A DNA stretch of 64,000 bases, taken from the NCBI RefSeq assembly GCF_033242265.1, contig NZ_BTFW01000001.1, positions 3,431,001-3,495,000 of the forward strand, read 5' to 3'. The number at the start of each line of letters is the position of its first letter. The stretch's first letter is position 1. The notes under the pieces are model-generated. The model did not search any database. It was not told where the DNA came from and saw nothing but the letters and a program-made list of their open reading frames with translations. This document shows, piece by piece, positions 27,571-36,411 of this stretch. Made by a program: the position numbers and the translations under genes. The stretch comes from Novosphingobium sp. IK01 (lineage in GTDB: Bacteria > Pseudomonadota > Alphaproteobacteria > Sphingomonadales > Sphingomonadaceae).

Positions 27571-30500
27571 TTAGCAGTTCAGAGATCGCGGGCCAACTGC
27601 AACCGCGCCCAGCACATGTAGCTGTAGACGCAGGGCTTAGCAGTTCAGAGATCGCGGGCCAACTGCAACCGCTCGATCTCGTAGGCGTTGCGGCCGAGGG
27701 GCTTAGCAGTTCAGAGATCGCGGGCCAACTGCAACTTGCGCAGGTGTTGCAGCCGCCGGACCAGCGGCTTAGCAGTTCAGAGATCGCGGGCCAACTGCAA
27801 CCAGAGTGCCACGTTACCCCGCCCGAAGTAGGGCTTAGCAGTTCAGAGATCGCGGGCCAACTGCAACCGAAGCGGTCGCTGGCCTCGTGGCGCCATGGGC
27901 TTAGCAGTTCAGAGATCGCGGGCCAACTGCAACCTCAAGCTGCCGTCAGCGGGCGCGCCATTGGGCTTAGCAGTTCAGAGATCGCGGGCCAACTGCAACC
28001 GCACAGGCTGTGACAATTTGCGCTTGCGTGGCTTAGCAGTTCAGAGATCGCGGGCCAACTGCAACAAGGGATCACCGATAGCCGGAACCCGGCGAGGCTT
28101 AGCAGTTCAGAGATCGCGGGCCAACTGCAACGCCTTTATGGTCGGGGTTTTTGCTTGTGGGGGCTTAGCAGTTCAGAGATCGCGGGCCAACTGCAACGTG
28201 ATGGCCGCATTGCATTCGTTGTTATTGGGCTTAGCAGTTCAGAGATCGCGGGCCAACTGCAACACCGTGCCGTCTGGCGTGCCCGTAGGAGTAGGCTTAG
28301 CAGTTCAGAGATCGCGGGCCAACTGCAACCGATCACCAATATCATGCGCGGCGACGGCGGCTTAGCAGTTCAGAGATCGCGGGCCAACTGCAACGGAATG
28401 TCGCCGATGCCATCGCCGTTGCTGGGCTTAGCAGTTCAGAGATCGCGGGCCAACTGCAACGAGGAAACCATCCAGGCGGATGCCGCCGCTGGCTTAGCAG
28501 TTCAGAGATCGCGGGCCAACTGCAACACGTTCTACAAGCCGCAAGAGTGGTTCGTTGGCTTAGCAGTTCAGAGATCGCGGGCCAACTGCAACTTTCAGCA
28601 AGGGGCATTCCCTTGCGCTCGAGGCTTAGCAGTTCAGAGATCGCGGGCCAACTGCAACCACGTTCGCAAACGCTGCCACCTGCCGTACGGCTTAGCAGTT
28701 CAGAGATCGCGGGCCAACTGCAACGGAGTAGGAAGGTGATCGAATCTGCATCCTGGCTTAGCAGTTCAGAGATCGCGGGCCAACTGCAACTCCGGGCAGG
28801 TGAGGTTGAAACCCACGGTAGGCTTAGCAGTTCAGAGATCGCGGGCCAACTGCAACTCAGGGGATACCATCAAGGACGGGAACACGGCTTAGCAGTTCAG
28901 AGATCGCGGGCCAACTGCAACGCTAGTGGAGGCCCTGACAGTGAAGCCGGGGGCTTAGCAGTTCAGAGATCGCGGGCCAACTGCAACGCTCGCGGTCACT
29001 GATCAGCGTTCGGCGAGGGCTTAGCAGTTCAGAGATCGCGGGCCAACTGCAACACCTGCGCCATCTGGTCGTTGTAGATGCTTGGCTTAGCAGTTCAGAG
29101 ATCGCGGGCCAACTGCAACCAAGATCGCCTCAGCGTGTTTGGTGAGGTCGGCTTAGCAGTTCAGAGATCGCGGGCCAACTGCAACGCAGTGAATCGGCGG
29201 AAGTGGCCCAGAAGGGCTTAGCAGTTCAGAGATCGCGGGCCAACTGCAACTCACCTTCACCGATACCGCGCTGGCCAGCAAGGCTTAGCAGTTCAGAGAT
29301 CGCGGGCCAACTGCAACAACCGCGCTCGAGGGGCCCACCAGCGCCAGGGCTTAGCAGTTCAGAGATCGCGGGCCAACTGCAACTACCAAGCGATCCGATC
29401 GGAATCGGAAATGGCTTAGCAGTTCAGAGATCGCGGGCCAACTGCAACCGCGAAGAAGATGATCAGAAGCGCGCCCGCGGCTTAGCAGTTCAGAGATCGC
29501 GGGCCAACTGCAACCCGACCACGACGGGCAGCGTGACGACCACCGGCTTAGCAGTTCAGAGATCGCGGGCCAACTGCAACGTCTCGGGGAGTTGTTCGTC
29601 GATACGAATCGGCTTAGCAGTTCAGAGATCGCGGGCCAACTGCAACTTGTCTAAGGTGAGGCAGGCGGCGCCTCTAGGCTTAGCAGTTCAGAGATCGCGG
29701 GCCAACTGCAACCGATCCACGATGGCCTATCGCGTTTGGGATGGCTTAGCAGTTCAGAGATCGCGGGCCAACTGCAACAAACGGTCCGATCTGCCATGGA
29801 GCATAGGTGGCTTAGCAGTTCAGAGATCGCGGGCCAACTGCAACCGATACGTGACCGGCGATGCAGTGTCGTTTGGCTTAGCAGTTCAGAGATCGCGGGC
29901 CAACTGCAACTAATGCGAGCGGATGCCAGCCACATCTCAAGGCTTAGCAGTTCAGAGATCGCGGGCCAACTGCAACAGCGTCAGGGAGCCGGTCGGCATC
30001 CCGATGGGCTTAGCAGTTCAGAGATCGCGGGCCAACTGCAACGGCGTCTGGGTCTTGTTGATGAAGCCCGCGGGCTTAGCAGTTCAGAGATCGCGGGCCA
30101 ACTGCAACTCCGGCTGGCTCAAGGCGAACGGCTCGACGGGCTTAGCAGTTCAGAGATCGCGGGCCAACTGCAACGCCCCGCGCTCTGCTATGGCCTCTCT
30201 TGGTGGCTTAGCAGTTCAGAGATCGCGGGCCAACTGCAACTACGAAGGGAGGGTTTAGGAACTTGTGCCAGGCTTAGCAGTTCAGAGATCGCGGGCTAAC
30301 TGCAACATACGCAGGCGCTCACCACGCTGACCGCAGGGCTTAGCAGTTCAGAGATCGCGGGCCAACTGCAACACATCCGGCCACCTCCTCGACGCGGACG
30401 GGGGCTTAGCAGTTCAGAGATCGCGGGCCAACTGCAACAGAGCCAAGCCGTTGACCAGCTCGCCAGCCGGCTTAGCAGTTCAGAGATCGCGGGCCAACTG

Positions 30501-31009
30501 CAACATGTACATGATCGACTACGGTCTTTCATGGGGCTTAGCAGTTCAGAGATCGCGGGCCAACTGCAACCGCAGCTTGCCGCCGGTTTCTGCGAACAGA
30601 GGCTTAGCAGTTCAGAGATCGCGGGCCAACTGCAACCGCAGCTTGCCGCCGGTTTCTGCGAACAGAGGCTTAGCAGTTCAGAGATCGCGGGCCAACTGCA
30701 ACTGCAAAACGTCGTGGTATTGGATGCCCATTGGCTTAGCAGTTCAGAGATCGCGGGCCAACTGCAACCCTCCTCGAACTGCTGCTGGAGCTGTTCTGGG
30801 CTTAGCAGTTCAGAGATCGCGGGCCAACTGCAACCCGCAAGGCTGGGCAGGCCTTTGCCGCTGGGGCTTAGCAGTTCAGAGATCGCGGGCCAACTGCAAC
30901 CTGTTCGAGCGATGACACTGCGCTCGCGAAGGCTTAGCAGTTCAGAGATCGCGGGCCAACTGCAACATCGTTCTTTTCCTTTTCCAGAATTGCGCGGCTT
31001 AGCAGTTCA
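27568..31009 (-). CRISPR. Type II-C CRISPR array, 52 full repeats plus one truncated
   Basis: A 36-bp repeat (first copy 27568-27603, starting GGCTTAGCAG and ending CCAACTGCAAC on the plus strand) recurs every 66 bp with 52 spacers, mostly of 30 bp (range 29-31). The copy at 30271 has one C-to-T change. The 53rd copy (30996-31009) keeps only 14 bases. Two consecutive spacers (30571-30600 and 30637-30666) are identical. Minus strand is assigned because the repeat then starts GTTGCAG, as type II repeats do, and pairs with the minus-strand tracrRNA. Some spacers read as open codons, e.g. TFYKPQEWFV at 28527, as expected for phage genes. Confidence 0.98.
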
Positions 31010-31126
31010 TATTGGCCCGTTCGGAAACTCGGTTGCCCTTATCCGGGGCAGGGGCATGCTAATGAGGCACTTGGCCTGCCAGCCAACCCGATACACCCCC
31101 GCGTAAGCTGAGCGATCCCGCGCCAT

Positions 31127-31276
31127 GGTCTGGCCCTGGCGGCCACTTCCGATCCTGAACACCTTACCGGCGATGTCCTGCGCCTTGGCGTGGTGGCAGC
31201 TGTTGATCCGGGCGGGGCGACCTACATGGTGGAGAGCGGGGGCGTGGTCATCGGGCCTTTGCCTTGGGCGCCGTGA
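31127..31276 (+). pseudogene. P2-like baseplate protein V fragment
   Basis: About 49 residues resemble the N-terminal part of gpV (GDVLRLGVVAAVDPGGATYMVESGG, VIGPLPW), ending at a stop at 31276. Neither the true start nor the rest of V is present. It is the first phage sequence to the right of the CRISPR array. Confidence 0.6.
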
Positions 31277-32318
31277 CTATGGTTCGCTGGTGCCCGAGCA
31301 GATCGACCAGCCCATGACGCCCGCCAATATCCTGCGCCTCTATGCCGCCACCGCTGTCGCGCTCACCCGCTGGGAGGATCGCCCGCGCCTGGTCTCGCTG
31401 GCCATCTCGGAAAAGCGCGGGGACGAGGCCGACCAGCTCGACATCGTGCTCGACGATGCCGATGGCCTGCTGGCGATCCCGCCCGAGGGCGCGCGCCTGC
31501 TGGTCATGCTGGGGTGGAAACAGGGGCGCGACGTGGCCCCCGGCCTCGTCCACAAGGGCAGCTTCAAGGTCGACGAGGTGAACCACAGCGGCCCGCCCGA
31601 CCAGATCCGCATCCGCGCGCGGGCCGCCGATTTTACCAGCGCGATCCGCAACCGCCGCGAACAGAGCTGGGCGAACACCACGCTGGGCACCGTCTTGCAG
31701 GACATCGCCGGGCGCAATGCCCTGTCCTTGCGCATCGCGCCCGATCTGGCCGCCATCGCCTTGCCCGCGCTCCACCAGAGCCGCGAGAGCGACACCGCCT
31801 TCCTGCGCCGCCTCGGCCGCGAGAACGACGCTGTCGCCACCATCAAGACCGGCACCCTGATCTTCGCGCGCAAGGGCGCGGGCACCACCAGCACGGGCCA
31901 GCCCCTGCCAACCCTCGCGCTCACCCGCCGCAGCGGCGATGGCCATTCATGGCAGCGCCAGACGCGCGACGGGCAGGCCGGTGTCACCGCCCACTGGCAC
32001 GACCGCAAGGCCGCCCGCCACCGCGCCGTCACCATGGGCAAGGCCGAAGGCGCAAAAACCCTGCGCAAGACCTACCCCGACGAAGCCAGCGCCCGCCGCG
32101 CCGCCACCGCCGAACACACCCGCCTCAAACGCGCCCCCGCCACCCTCGACATGCGCCTCGCCCTGGGCCGCCCCGACGCCATCCCCGAAGCCCGCGTCAC
32201 CCTCACCGGCTTCAAGCCCGAAATCGACACCACCCCATGGCTGATCACCGAAGTAACCCACCGCCTCGACAACGCGGGCGGATTCATCACCGAGTTGAAG
32301 ATGGAAACGGCGGGGTAG
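31260..32318 (+). pseudogene. Chimera of baseplate W fragment and late control protein D
   Basis: One open frame joins a piece of gpW (RRDYGSLVPEQIDQPMTPAN, LRLYAATAVALTRWEDR) directly to almost all of P2 gpD (PRLVSLAISEKRGDEADQLD through HRLDNAGGFITELKM). In intact P2 phages W and D lie far apart, so a deletion fused them near 31380. An internal ATG at 31315 could still start a D-like product lacking its native N-terminus. gpD is the tail hub and an inhibitor of Ogr-type activators. Confidence 0.75.
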
Positions 32319-32342
32319 GGGGAGACGAGCCAATTTGGGTGG

Positions 32343-32882
32343 TTAGCGGACTTTGCGCATAAGCATCATGTGTTGGGTCATGAACCTCATTTTGGGATAT
32401 GTCGTTAGGCCCAGGAGAAAGGCTTTGTCTGGCGCGGTGACGAACCATTCGGTGGAAGTCATTGGTAGGCCTTCCATCAAAGTCACTTTATCCGGCCTGC
32501 GCTCAACTATCCCGCCGATCTCCAAGGCGAAATTAGCCAACTGATGGTCATATGCCTCGCGCGTAGCGCGTTCATTGGCCTTAACTAGTTCGAATGTGCA
32601 GTTGCCATTGGTCCATATATGGGCAAGACCTCGCAGATCGGAGCGCGATGATTGGACATCCCAAAACGGACCTTCCTCGGTGGGGCGAATTTTCTTGAGG
32701 ACATCAGGTCCAAGCTTTGTAAATTTGAATGCGGAAGGGTCAAATGGCGTTTCAACTGCGGCGACGGTGCCACCGCACAGGTTGAAGAACACTGCCACAC
32801 CATCTTCCTCCGTACTGGCCTGGGCAAAAGCAGGGCTCATCGCCAGCACACACGCGAAAATCATCAAATGATTTCTGATCAT
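32343..32882 (-). CDS. Secreted protein of unknown function
   Basis: This 179-residue protein has a clear signal peptide (MIFACVLAMSPAFAQA). The mature part has two cysteines (LCGGTVAAVE and GNCTFELVKANERATREAY) that could pair. Family not recognised. It reads opposite to the chimeric D gene, 24 bp from its stop, and could be a host gene exposed by prophage decay or a phage-carried extra gene. Its base composition is visibly lower in GC than its neighbours, suggesting foreign origin. Confidence 0.65.
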   Translation of the reverse strand: MIRNHLMIFACVLAMSPAFAQASTEEDGVAVFFNLCGGTVAAVETPFDPSAFKFTKLGPDVLKKIRPTEEGPFWDVQSSRSDLRGLAHIWTNGNCTFELVKANERATREAYDHQLANFALEIGGIVERRPDKVTLMEGLPMTSTEWFVTAPDKAFLLGLTTYPKMRFMTQHMMLMRKVR

Positions 32883-33133
32883 TTGGATTTTTTGACACGC
32901 TTGGCCAATCCCCGCAACAGCGGTCGTGTCCGGAAGAGCGCTTAATCGTCGAAATGAACCGCACCGGCTTTCCCGGAGGCATTTTCAATTGAGTCATGCA
33001 ACCATATCGAGGGTCTCTCTGGCTGCATAGTAGTTTGCCTCTGCACTGCTACCCAACCTTGGGCCGCTCGGGTCTAGAGTTTTCCGCCTGACCCGGGTCC
33101 GGAGGGCTGGTGGTTCTGGTCGATCTTGCGGCG

Positions 33134-33265
33134 ATGTATGCCGCCGAGCAGGCGGAACTTGCCCGCCGGACGGAGTTTTTCGTCCTGCGCTCGTTGCTCG
33201 CCCTCGCGGGCATTCTGGCGGTGCTGTGCCTCGTCGCCCAGTGCGCGCGGTGGATGGGTCTGTGA
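33134..33265 (+). CDS. Small single-pass membrane protein
   Basis: A 43-residue frame starting MYAAEQAELARRTEFF has one strong hydrophobic helix (LRSLLALAGILAVLCLVAQ). It lies between the secreted protein and the integrase relic. It may be a phage accessory protein, but no family is recognised and no good ribosome site is seen. Confidence 0.4.
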   Translation: MYAAEQAELARRTEFFVLRSLLALAGILAVLCLVAQCARWMGL

Positions 33266-33267
33266 CC

Positions 33268-33714
33268 ATGCTCGAGCCTCTCGAAGACGCGGGCGCGGCC
33301 ATCCGCCTGCGCCAGCGCAAGACGAGCGTCGCGGTGGTCGTGCCGGTTGGCGCGCCGCTCAAGGCCGCGCTGGACGCGGCAAAGGCGCGCGCTACGCAGG
33401 CCGGCATGCCGCTTTCGCCGACCATTCTGGCAACCGAGCGCGGGACGGCGTGGACGGAATCGGGTTTTCGCGCTTCGTGGCGCAAGGCCTGCATCCGGTC
33501 AGGTGTCAGCGGGGTGACGTTCCACGACCTGCGCGGCACCGCCGTAACGCGTCTGGCGCTGGCAGGGGCTACGGTTCCAGAGATCGCGGCGATCACCGGT
33601 CACAGCCTGAAGAAAGTCGGGACGATCCTCGATGCGCATTACATGCATCGCGATCCGGCGCTGGGTGAAGCGGCCATCCGAAAGCTGGAGGGAAGGGTGG
33701 TTTTTCCCAACTAA
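33268..33714 (+). pseudogene. Phage tyrosine recombinase, C-terminal fragment
   Basis: The 148-residue fragment holds the second half of an integrase catalytic domain: HDLRGTAVTRLALAG (His and Arg), the ITGHSLKKV histidine and the tyrosine in LDAHYMHRD. The N-terminal binding domains and the first catalytic arginine are missing. It ends 57 bp from the 3' end of tRNA-Met, the expected place for a P2-type integrase beside its attachment site. A 45-bp relic of the same gene lies at 12844. Confidence 0.8.
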
Positions 33715-33771
33715 ACGCCCAACCGCAGGGTTGGTGTCCATCAAAATCGGAAAATTATCTAGGAAAAACAA

Positions 33772-33848
33772 TGGTAGCGGAGGAGGGACTCGAACCCCCG
33801 ACACGCGGATTATGATTCCGCTGCTCTAACCTGCTGAGCTACTCCGCC
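33772..33848 (-). tRNA. tRNA-Met (CAT)
   Basis: The 77-nt cloverleaf has acceptor GGCGGAG/CTCCGCT, D-arm TAGCTCAGCAGGTTAGAGC, anticodon stem GCGGA/TCCGC around ATCATAA, T-arm GTCGGGGGTTCGAGTCC and an encoded CCA. The anticodon CAT with this body fits elongator methionine; tRNA-Ile2 would also carry CAT but is less likely. Its 3' end faces the integrase relic, so it was probably the prophage attachment site. Confidence 0.93.
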
Positions 33849-34013
33849 CCGGTCTGCGTCGTGTTTGGCGACGCTCGGTAGGGCGGCCAACTAGGCCGCG
33901 TGCGCCAAAACGTCAACCTGCTTTTTGACGGGAAGAAGAAGGTTCTCCACAGCTTCGTTTTTCCGCGACTTCCCGGCAAATTCCGGCGCTCCCGGAATTT
34001 GCCGGAGTATCGT

Positions 34014-34274
34014 TCAGGCTGTGCAGGATTCCTGACGCGCGCGGGCGAGGATCTGGGCCGCTTCGTCGAGCATGGCCAGACGCTGCTTCTTGAGGTCTTC
34101 GAGGTGCGCGTCCGAGGCGGCCTCAACATTGGTCTCGATGCGATGAATGGCGCGATTGACCGTGTGATAGGTCTCGATCAGCCGGGCGAAGTGGGTGTCC
34201 TGCACCTTGAGGTCGGCAAGCAGGCTCTTGTCCCCAGCAAAGATCGTGTCCAGTTCGAAAGGTACGTGGGTCAT
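34014..34274 (-). CDS. YdcH-like (DUF465) small coiled-coil protein
   Basis: This 86-residue protein starts MTHVPFELDTIFAG and continues as heptad-rich helix (FARLIETYHTVNRAIHRIE, DLKKQRLAMLDEAAQILARA), the pattern of DUF465/YdcH proteins. AAGGAG lies upstream of the chosen ATG; a longer in-frame extension is not family-like. Function is unknown. It sits in the chromosomal stretch between tRNA-Met and tRNA-Thr. Confidence 0.8.
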   Translation of the reverse strand: MTHVPFELDTIFAGDKSLLADLKVQDTHFARLIETYHTVNRAIHRIETNVEAASDAHLEDLKKQRLAMLDEAAQILARARQESCTA

Positions 34275-34712
34275 GGCGGGGCTCCTTGCTTGCTTGTCCG
34301 AATATGCGTTCTTCGCATGTGCCCGAGGACCACGACCTGCCGCAGCAAGGCGGCGGGAGAGGCCCGGGGCTGACACCACCATGGCCTGTCCGGCAGGTCT
34401 TGCATTGCGATCGGTCAAGGAGGGCTGCGTTTCGTCAAAAAAGGCATGGGCGAGGCGCGGCAGCTCTGATGGCGTGGCGTATCCTTGCTGCCCGATTCGG
34501 TTTCCGCTCAGGGGCCCGTGTTCGCGAAGACATTGATGTTGCCCATCCGGCCTTTCTCCATGGCGCGCCGGGACATGGCTTCGGCCATGCCCGGAACGCC
34601 TCCCGGCAGGCGCGATGGCAAAGATATCCACGACAAGGCACATTTCCGCGCGCAAAACCCATTGCATTCCTGCGCGCCCGCCGCTAATCGGCGCCCCTGC
34701 CCAGGGCAATGG
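34275..34712. other. Gene-free chromosomal stretch
   Basis: These 438 bp hold the YdcH promoter and the upstream region of tRNA-Thr. I see no convincing gene; open frames here lack family-like sequence and ribosome sites. Confidence 0.5.
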
Positions 34713-34788
34713 GCCGCTTTAGCTCAGTTGGTAGAGCACATCATTCGTAATGATGGGGTCACGTGTTCGAGTCACGTAAGCGGCACCA
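34713..34788 (+). tRNA. tRNA-Thr (CGT)
   Basis: The 76-nt cloverleaf has acceptor GCCGCTT/AAGCGGC, anticodon stem CATCA/TGATG around TTCGTAA (anticodon CGT), T-loop TTCGAGT and an encoded CCA. The 3' 46 bases are repeated exactly at 48202-48247, so the gene is the integration site of the island and its 3' half has been rebuilt by the element. Confidence 0.95.
34743..34788 (+). repeat. Left attachment repeat in tRNA-Thr
   Basis: The 46-bp core runs from the anticodon loop (ATTCGTAATGATGGGG) to the CCA end and is identical to 48202-48247. Confidence 0.95.
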
Positions 34789-34816
34789 CAAAATCAGTAA
34801 CTTAGCTGAGAAACGA

Positions 34817-34839
34817 GACGGGCTTCGGCCCGTCTTTTT
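34817..34839 (+). terminator. Intrinsic terminator after tRNA-Thr
   Basis: GACGGGC-TTCG-GCCCGTC followed by five T. It lies inside the island end, 28 bp after the tRNA, so the element brings its own terminator for the tRNA transcript. Confidence 0.88.
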
Positions 34840-34845
34840 CGTTTC

Positions 34846-34866
34846 AGGCATCAGATAGGCATCAGG
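34846..34866 (+). repeat. Left 21-bp arm-type repeat (two AGGCATCAG)
   Basis: Two AGGCATCAG copies 11 bp apart, identical over 21 bp to 48077-48097. They are probable arm-type integrase or excisionase sites near the left island end. Confidence 0.65.
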
Positions 34867-34957
34867 CGGGCCACAACGCCGTTTAGCTCAAGACCTGCTC
34901 AAGCGCAGGGGCTTAGACTTTCGAGTGGCCGCCTGCCTTTTGCAGTGAGTCGCGGCA

Positions 34958-35662
34958 TTAAGCCGCCAGCCGCTCCGATAGGCCGATGTGTTGAACCCAG
35001 CACACCCATTTCTGCAGCGTCCTGCGGAAATGGCTCGGCGTTGTTCTCAAGGCGATCAATCGCTCTGGAGGCTTCCTCATGTTTCCGTTGGGGTAAATGG
35101 CACTGACGAAACCCATCATCCGTGTGACGCCGCCTTTGGCTTGCTGGCCATCCTCGTCGAGATAAACGATACCGCCATGCGCGAGGGCATTGCGAAGGCA
35201 GTTAATCCACTGGCGAGCGCTGATCGCATTGGCTGCGGCACTGGCAGCAGGATTGGAAAGCGCGCCCGCTAGTTCATCAGGGAACTCGACCGCCAAGTTT
35301 TGCCCTGCGACATACTCGATTGAAGCAAATTGCCATGCGCCGGAGATATAAACCGGTGACTTGTCGAAGCGCGTGCCATCAGGTCCTAAAACGGCATCCA
35401 CTTCCTTGGCTGTCACTGGATCGAGTGGCCGGTCATCCATATAGCCCTGCTCGCCCGCCTCTTCCCTACGACGATGTTTTTCCAACCGCTCGATTGGCAG
35501 CGAGAGAATCAGCGTGGACATCGCGAACAGGAAAGTCGCATCCATTGGCCCAAGTTCAGGTTGATTGGGATCAGTGATGTTTGCGACGCGGTCAAACAGC
35601 TCGTCGATCAGCCACATGCATCTGCCCGGCACGTCTCGGCTAATGTGATAAGGCACCCCCAT
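34958..35662 (-). CDS. Unknown protein with HEPN-type RNxxxH motif
   Basis: This 234-residue protein has a helical N-terminal part (LFAMSTLILSLPIERLEKHRRREE) and, near 151-164, WINCLRNALAHGGI. The Arg157-Asn158-x3-His162 spacing is the active-site motif of HEPN ribonucleases and related antiphage proteins. No named family is recognised. It is the last gene of the minus-strand RM operon, 17 bp behind the metallopeptidase gene, so it is probably co-expressed with the restriction system. A role as an RNA-cleaving backup is inference. Confidence 0.6.
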   Translation of the reverse strand: MGVPYHISRDVPGRCMWLIDELFDRVANITDPNQPELGPMDATFLFAMSTLILSLPIERLEKHRRREEAGEQGYMDDRPLDPVTAKEVDAVLGPDGTRFDKSPVYISGAWQFASIEYVAGQNLAVEFPDELAGALSNPAASAAANAISARQWINCLRNALAHGGIVYLDEDGQQAKGGVTRMMGFVSAIYPNGNMRKPPERLIALRTTPSHFRRTLQKWVCWVQHIGLSERLAA

Positions 35663-35679
35663 GTCAGGCCTCCGTCACC

Positions 35680-36411
35680 TCAATTCAAAAACTCAGCCGA
35701 CAGCCCAGACTGATGCTTATCCAGCCAAGCCTTGGCAGCCTCCCAGCCCGGAGTGATCGTGGCAAGGTAATCCCAAAACTCCGGCCCATGCGACCGATGT
35801 CGCAAATGCGCCAGCTCGTGTGCGACCACATATTCCAGCACCTTCTTGGGCGCGAAGATCAGGTGCCAGTTGATGAGCACATTGCCTTCCGGCCCACATG
35901 ACCCCCAGCCATGGGCAAAGTCTGCGACGCGGATCGAGCGAGGCGAGAGCGTGTGCCGTTTGCCAATAGCTGTGGCGATCTCGTTCACGTCACGGCGAGC
36001 ACGCTGCTTGAGCCAGTGCTCTAGTTCGCTGGCGACAAGCTGGTCTGGATCGTCCCCCGCCCAGTGCGGCAGATCGACGATAAAGCCGTTGCGATAGATG
36101 ACGGTGGCTCGCGCAGCGTCGCTGCGACGAACGGTCAGGCCCATCTTGCGCCCCCGGTAGGGTATCTTGGAGCCGGTGGCGAAGCGGGGGACTGCGTGGC
36201 GGCTGGCGGCGATGCGCTCCATGTCGCGCATGGTGTTGAATAGCCATTGCCGCTTGCGGTCGAGGAAGCCCGCGATGTCGTCGTCGCCATCGGTGGTGAG
36301 CGCCATCACTTCGACATGACCGGGCGTCACCGTGATGCGCCGCTCGGTGGCGCAGGCGCTGCGGCGAAGCTCGTAGGCGATCTTGGCCCGGCCAATCTGG
36401 ATCGTGGGCAT
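35680..36411 (-). CDS. YgjP-like zinc metallopeptidase (DUF45/SprT-like)
   Basis: This 243-residue protein has the zinc motif His198-Glu199-x2-His202 in YVVAHELAHLRHRSHGPEFW, preceded by the GWGSC and LINWHLIFAP segments typical of YgjP. Such genes often lie directly behind hsdR. Its start overlaps the hsdR stop by one base, which implies tight co-translation. The target is unknown; a link to control of the restriction subunit has been suggested by context only. Confidence 0.85.
   Translation of the reverse strand: MPTIQIGRAKIAYELRRSACATERRITVTPGHVEVMALTTDGDDDIAGFLDRKRQWLFNTMRDMERIAASRHAVPRFATGSKIPYRGRKMGLTVRRSDAARATVIYRNGFIVDLPHWAGDDPDQLVASELEHWLKQRARRDVNEIATAIGKRHTLSPRSIRVADFAHGWGSCGPEGNVLINWHLIFAPKKVLEYVVAHELAHLRHRSHGPEFWDYLATITPGWEAAKAWLDKHQSGLSAEFLN

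Noticed and set aside
27604..30995. Self-targeting spacers against the prophage or island in this window
   Set aside because: Reading a number of spacers by eye against the phage and island genes gave no match; a proper search was not possible here.
30931..31009. Extended -10 promoter inside each CRISPR repeat, as in Neisseria
   Set aside because: The repeat ends TGCTAAGCC on the transcribed strand; TAAGCC matches the -10 consensus at only two positions. The idea is mentioned as a possibility but not annotated as a promoter.
27744..31106. Long open frames repeating SSEIAGQLQ or AVQRSRANCN across 27.7-31.1 kb
   Set aside because: They are translations of the 36-bp CRISPR repeat with a 66-bp period divisible by three; no start sites or family features.
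34816..34839. The native chromosomal terminator of tRNA-Thr
   Set aside because: It lies inside the island boundary, so it is supplied by the element, not by the original chromosome.
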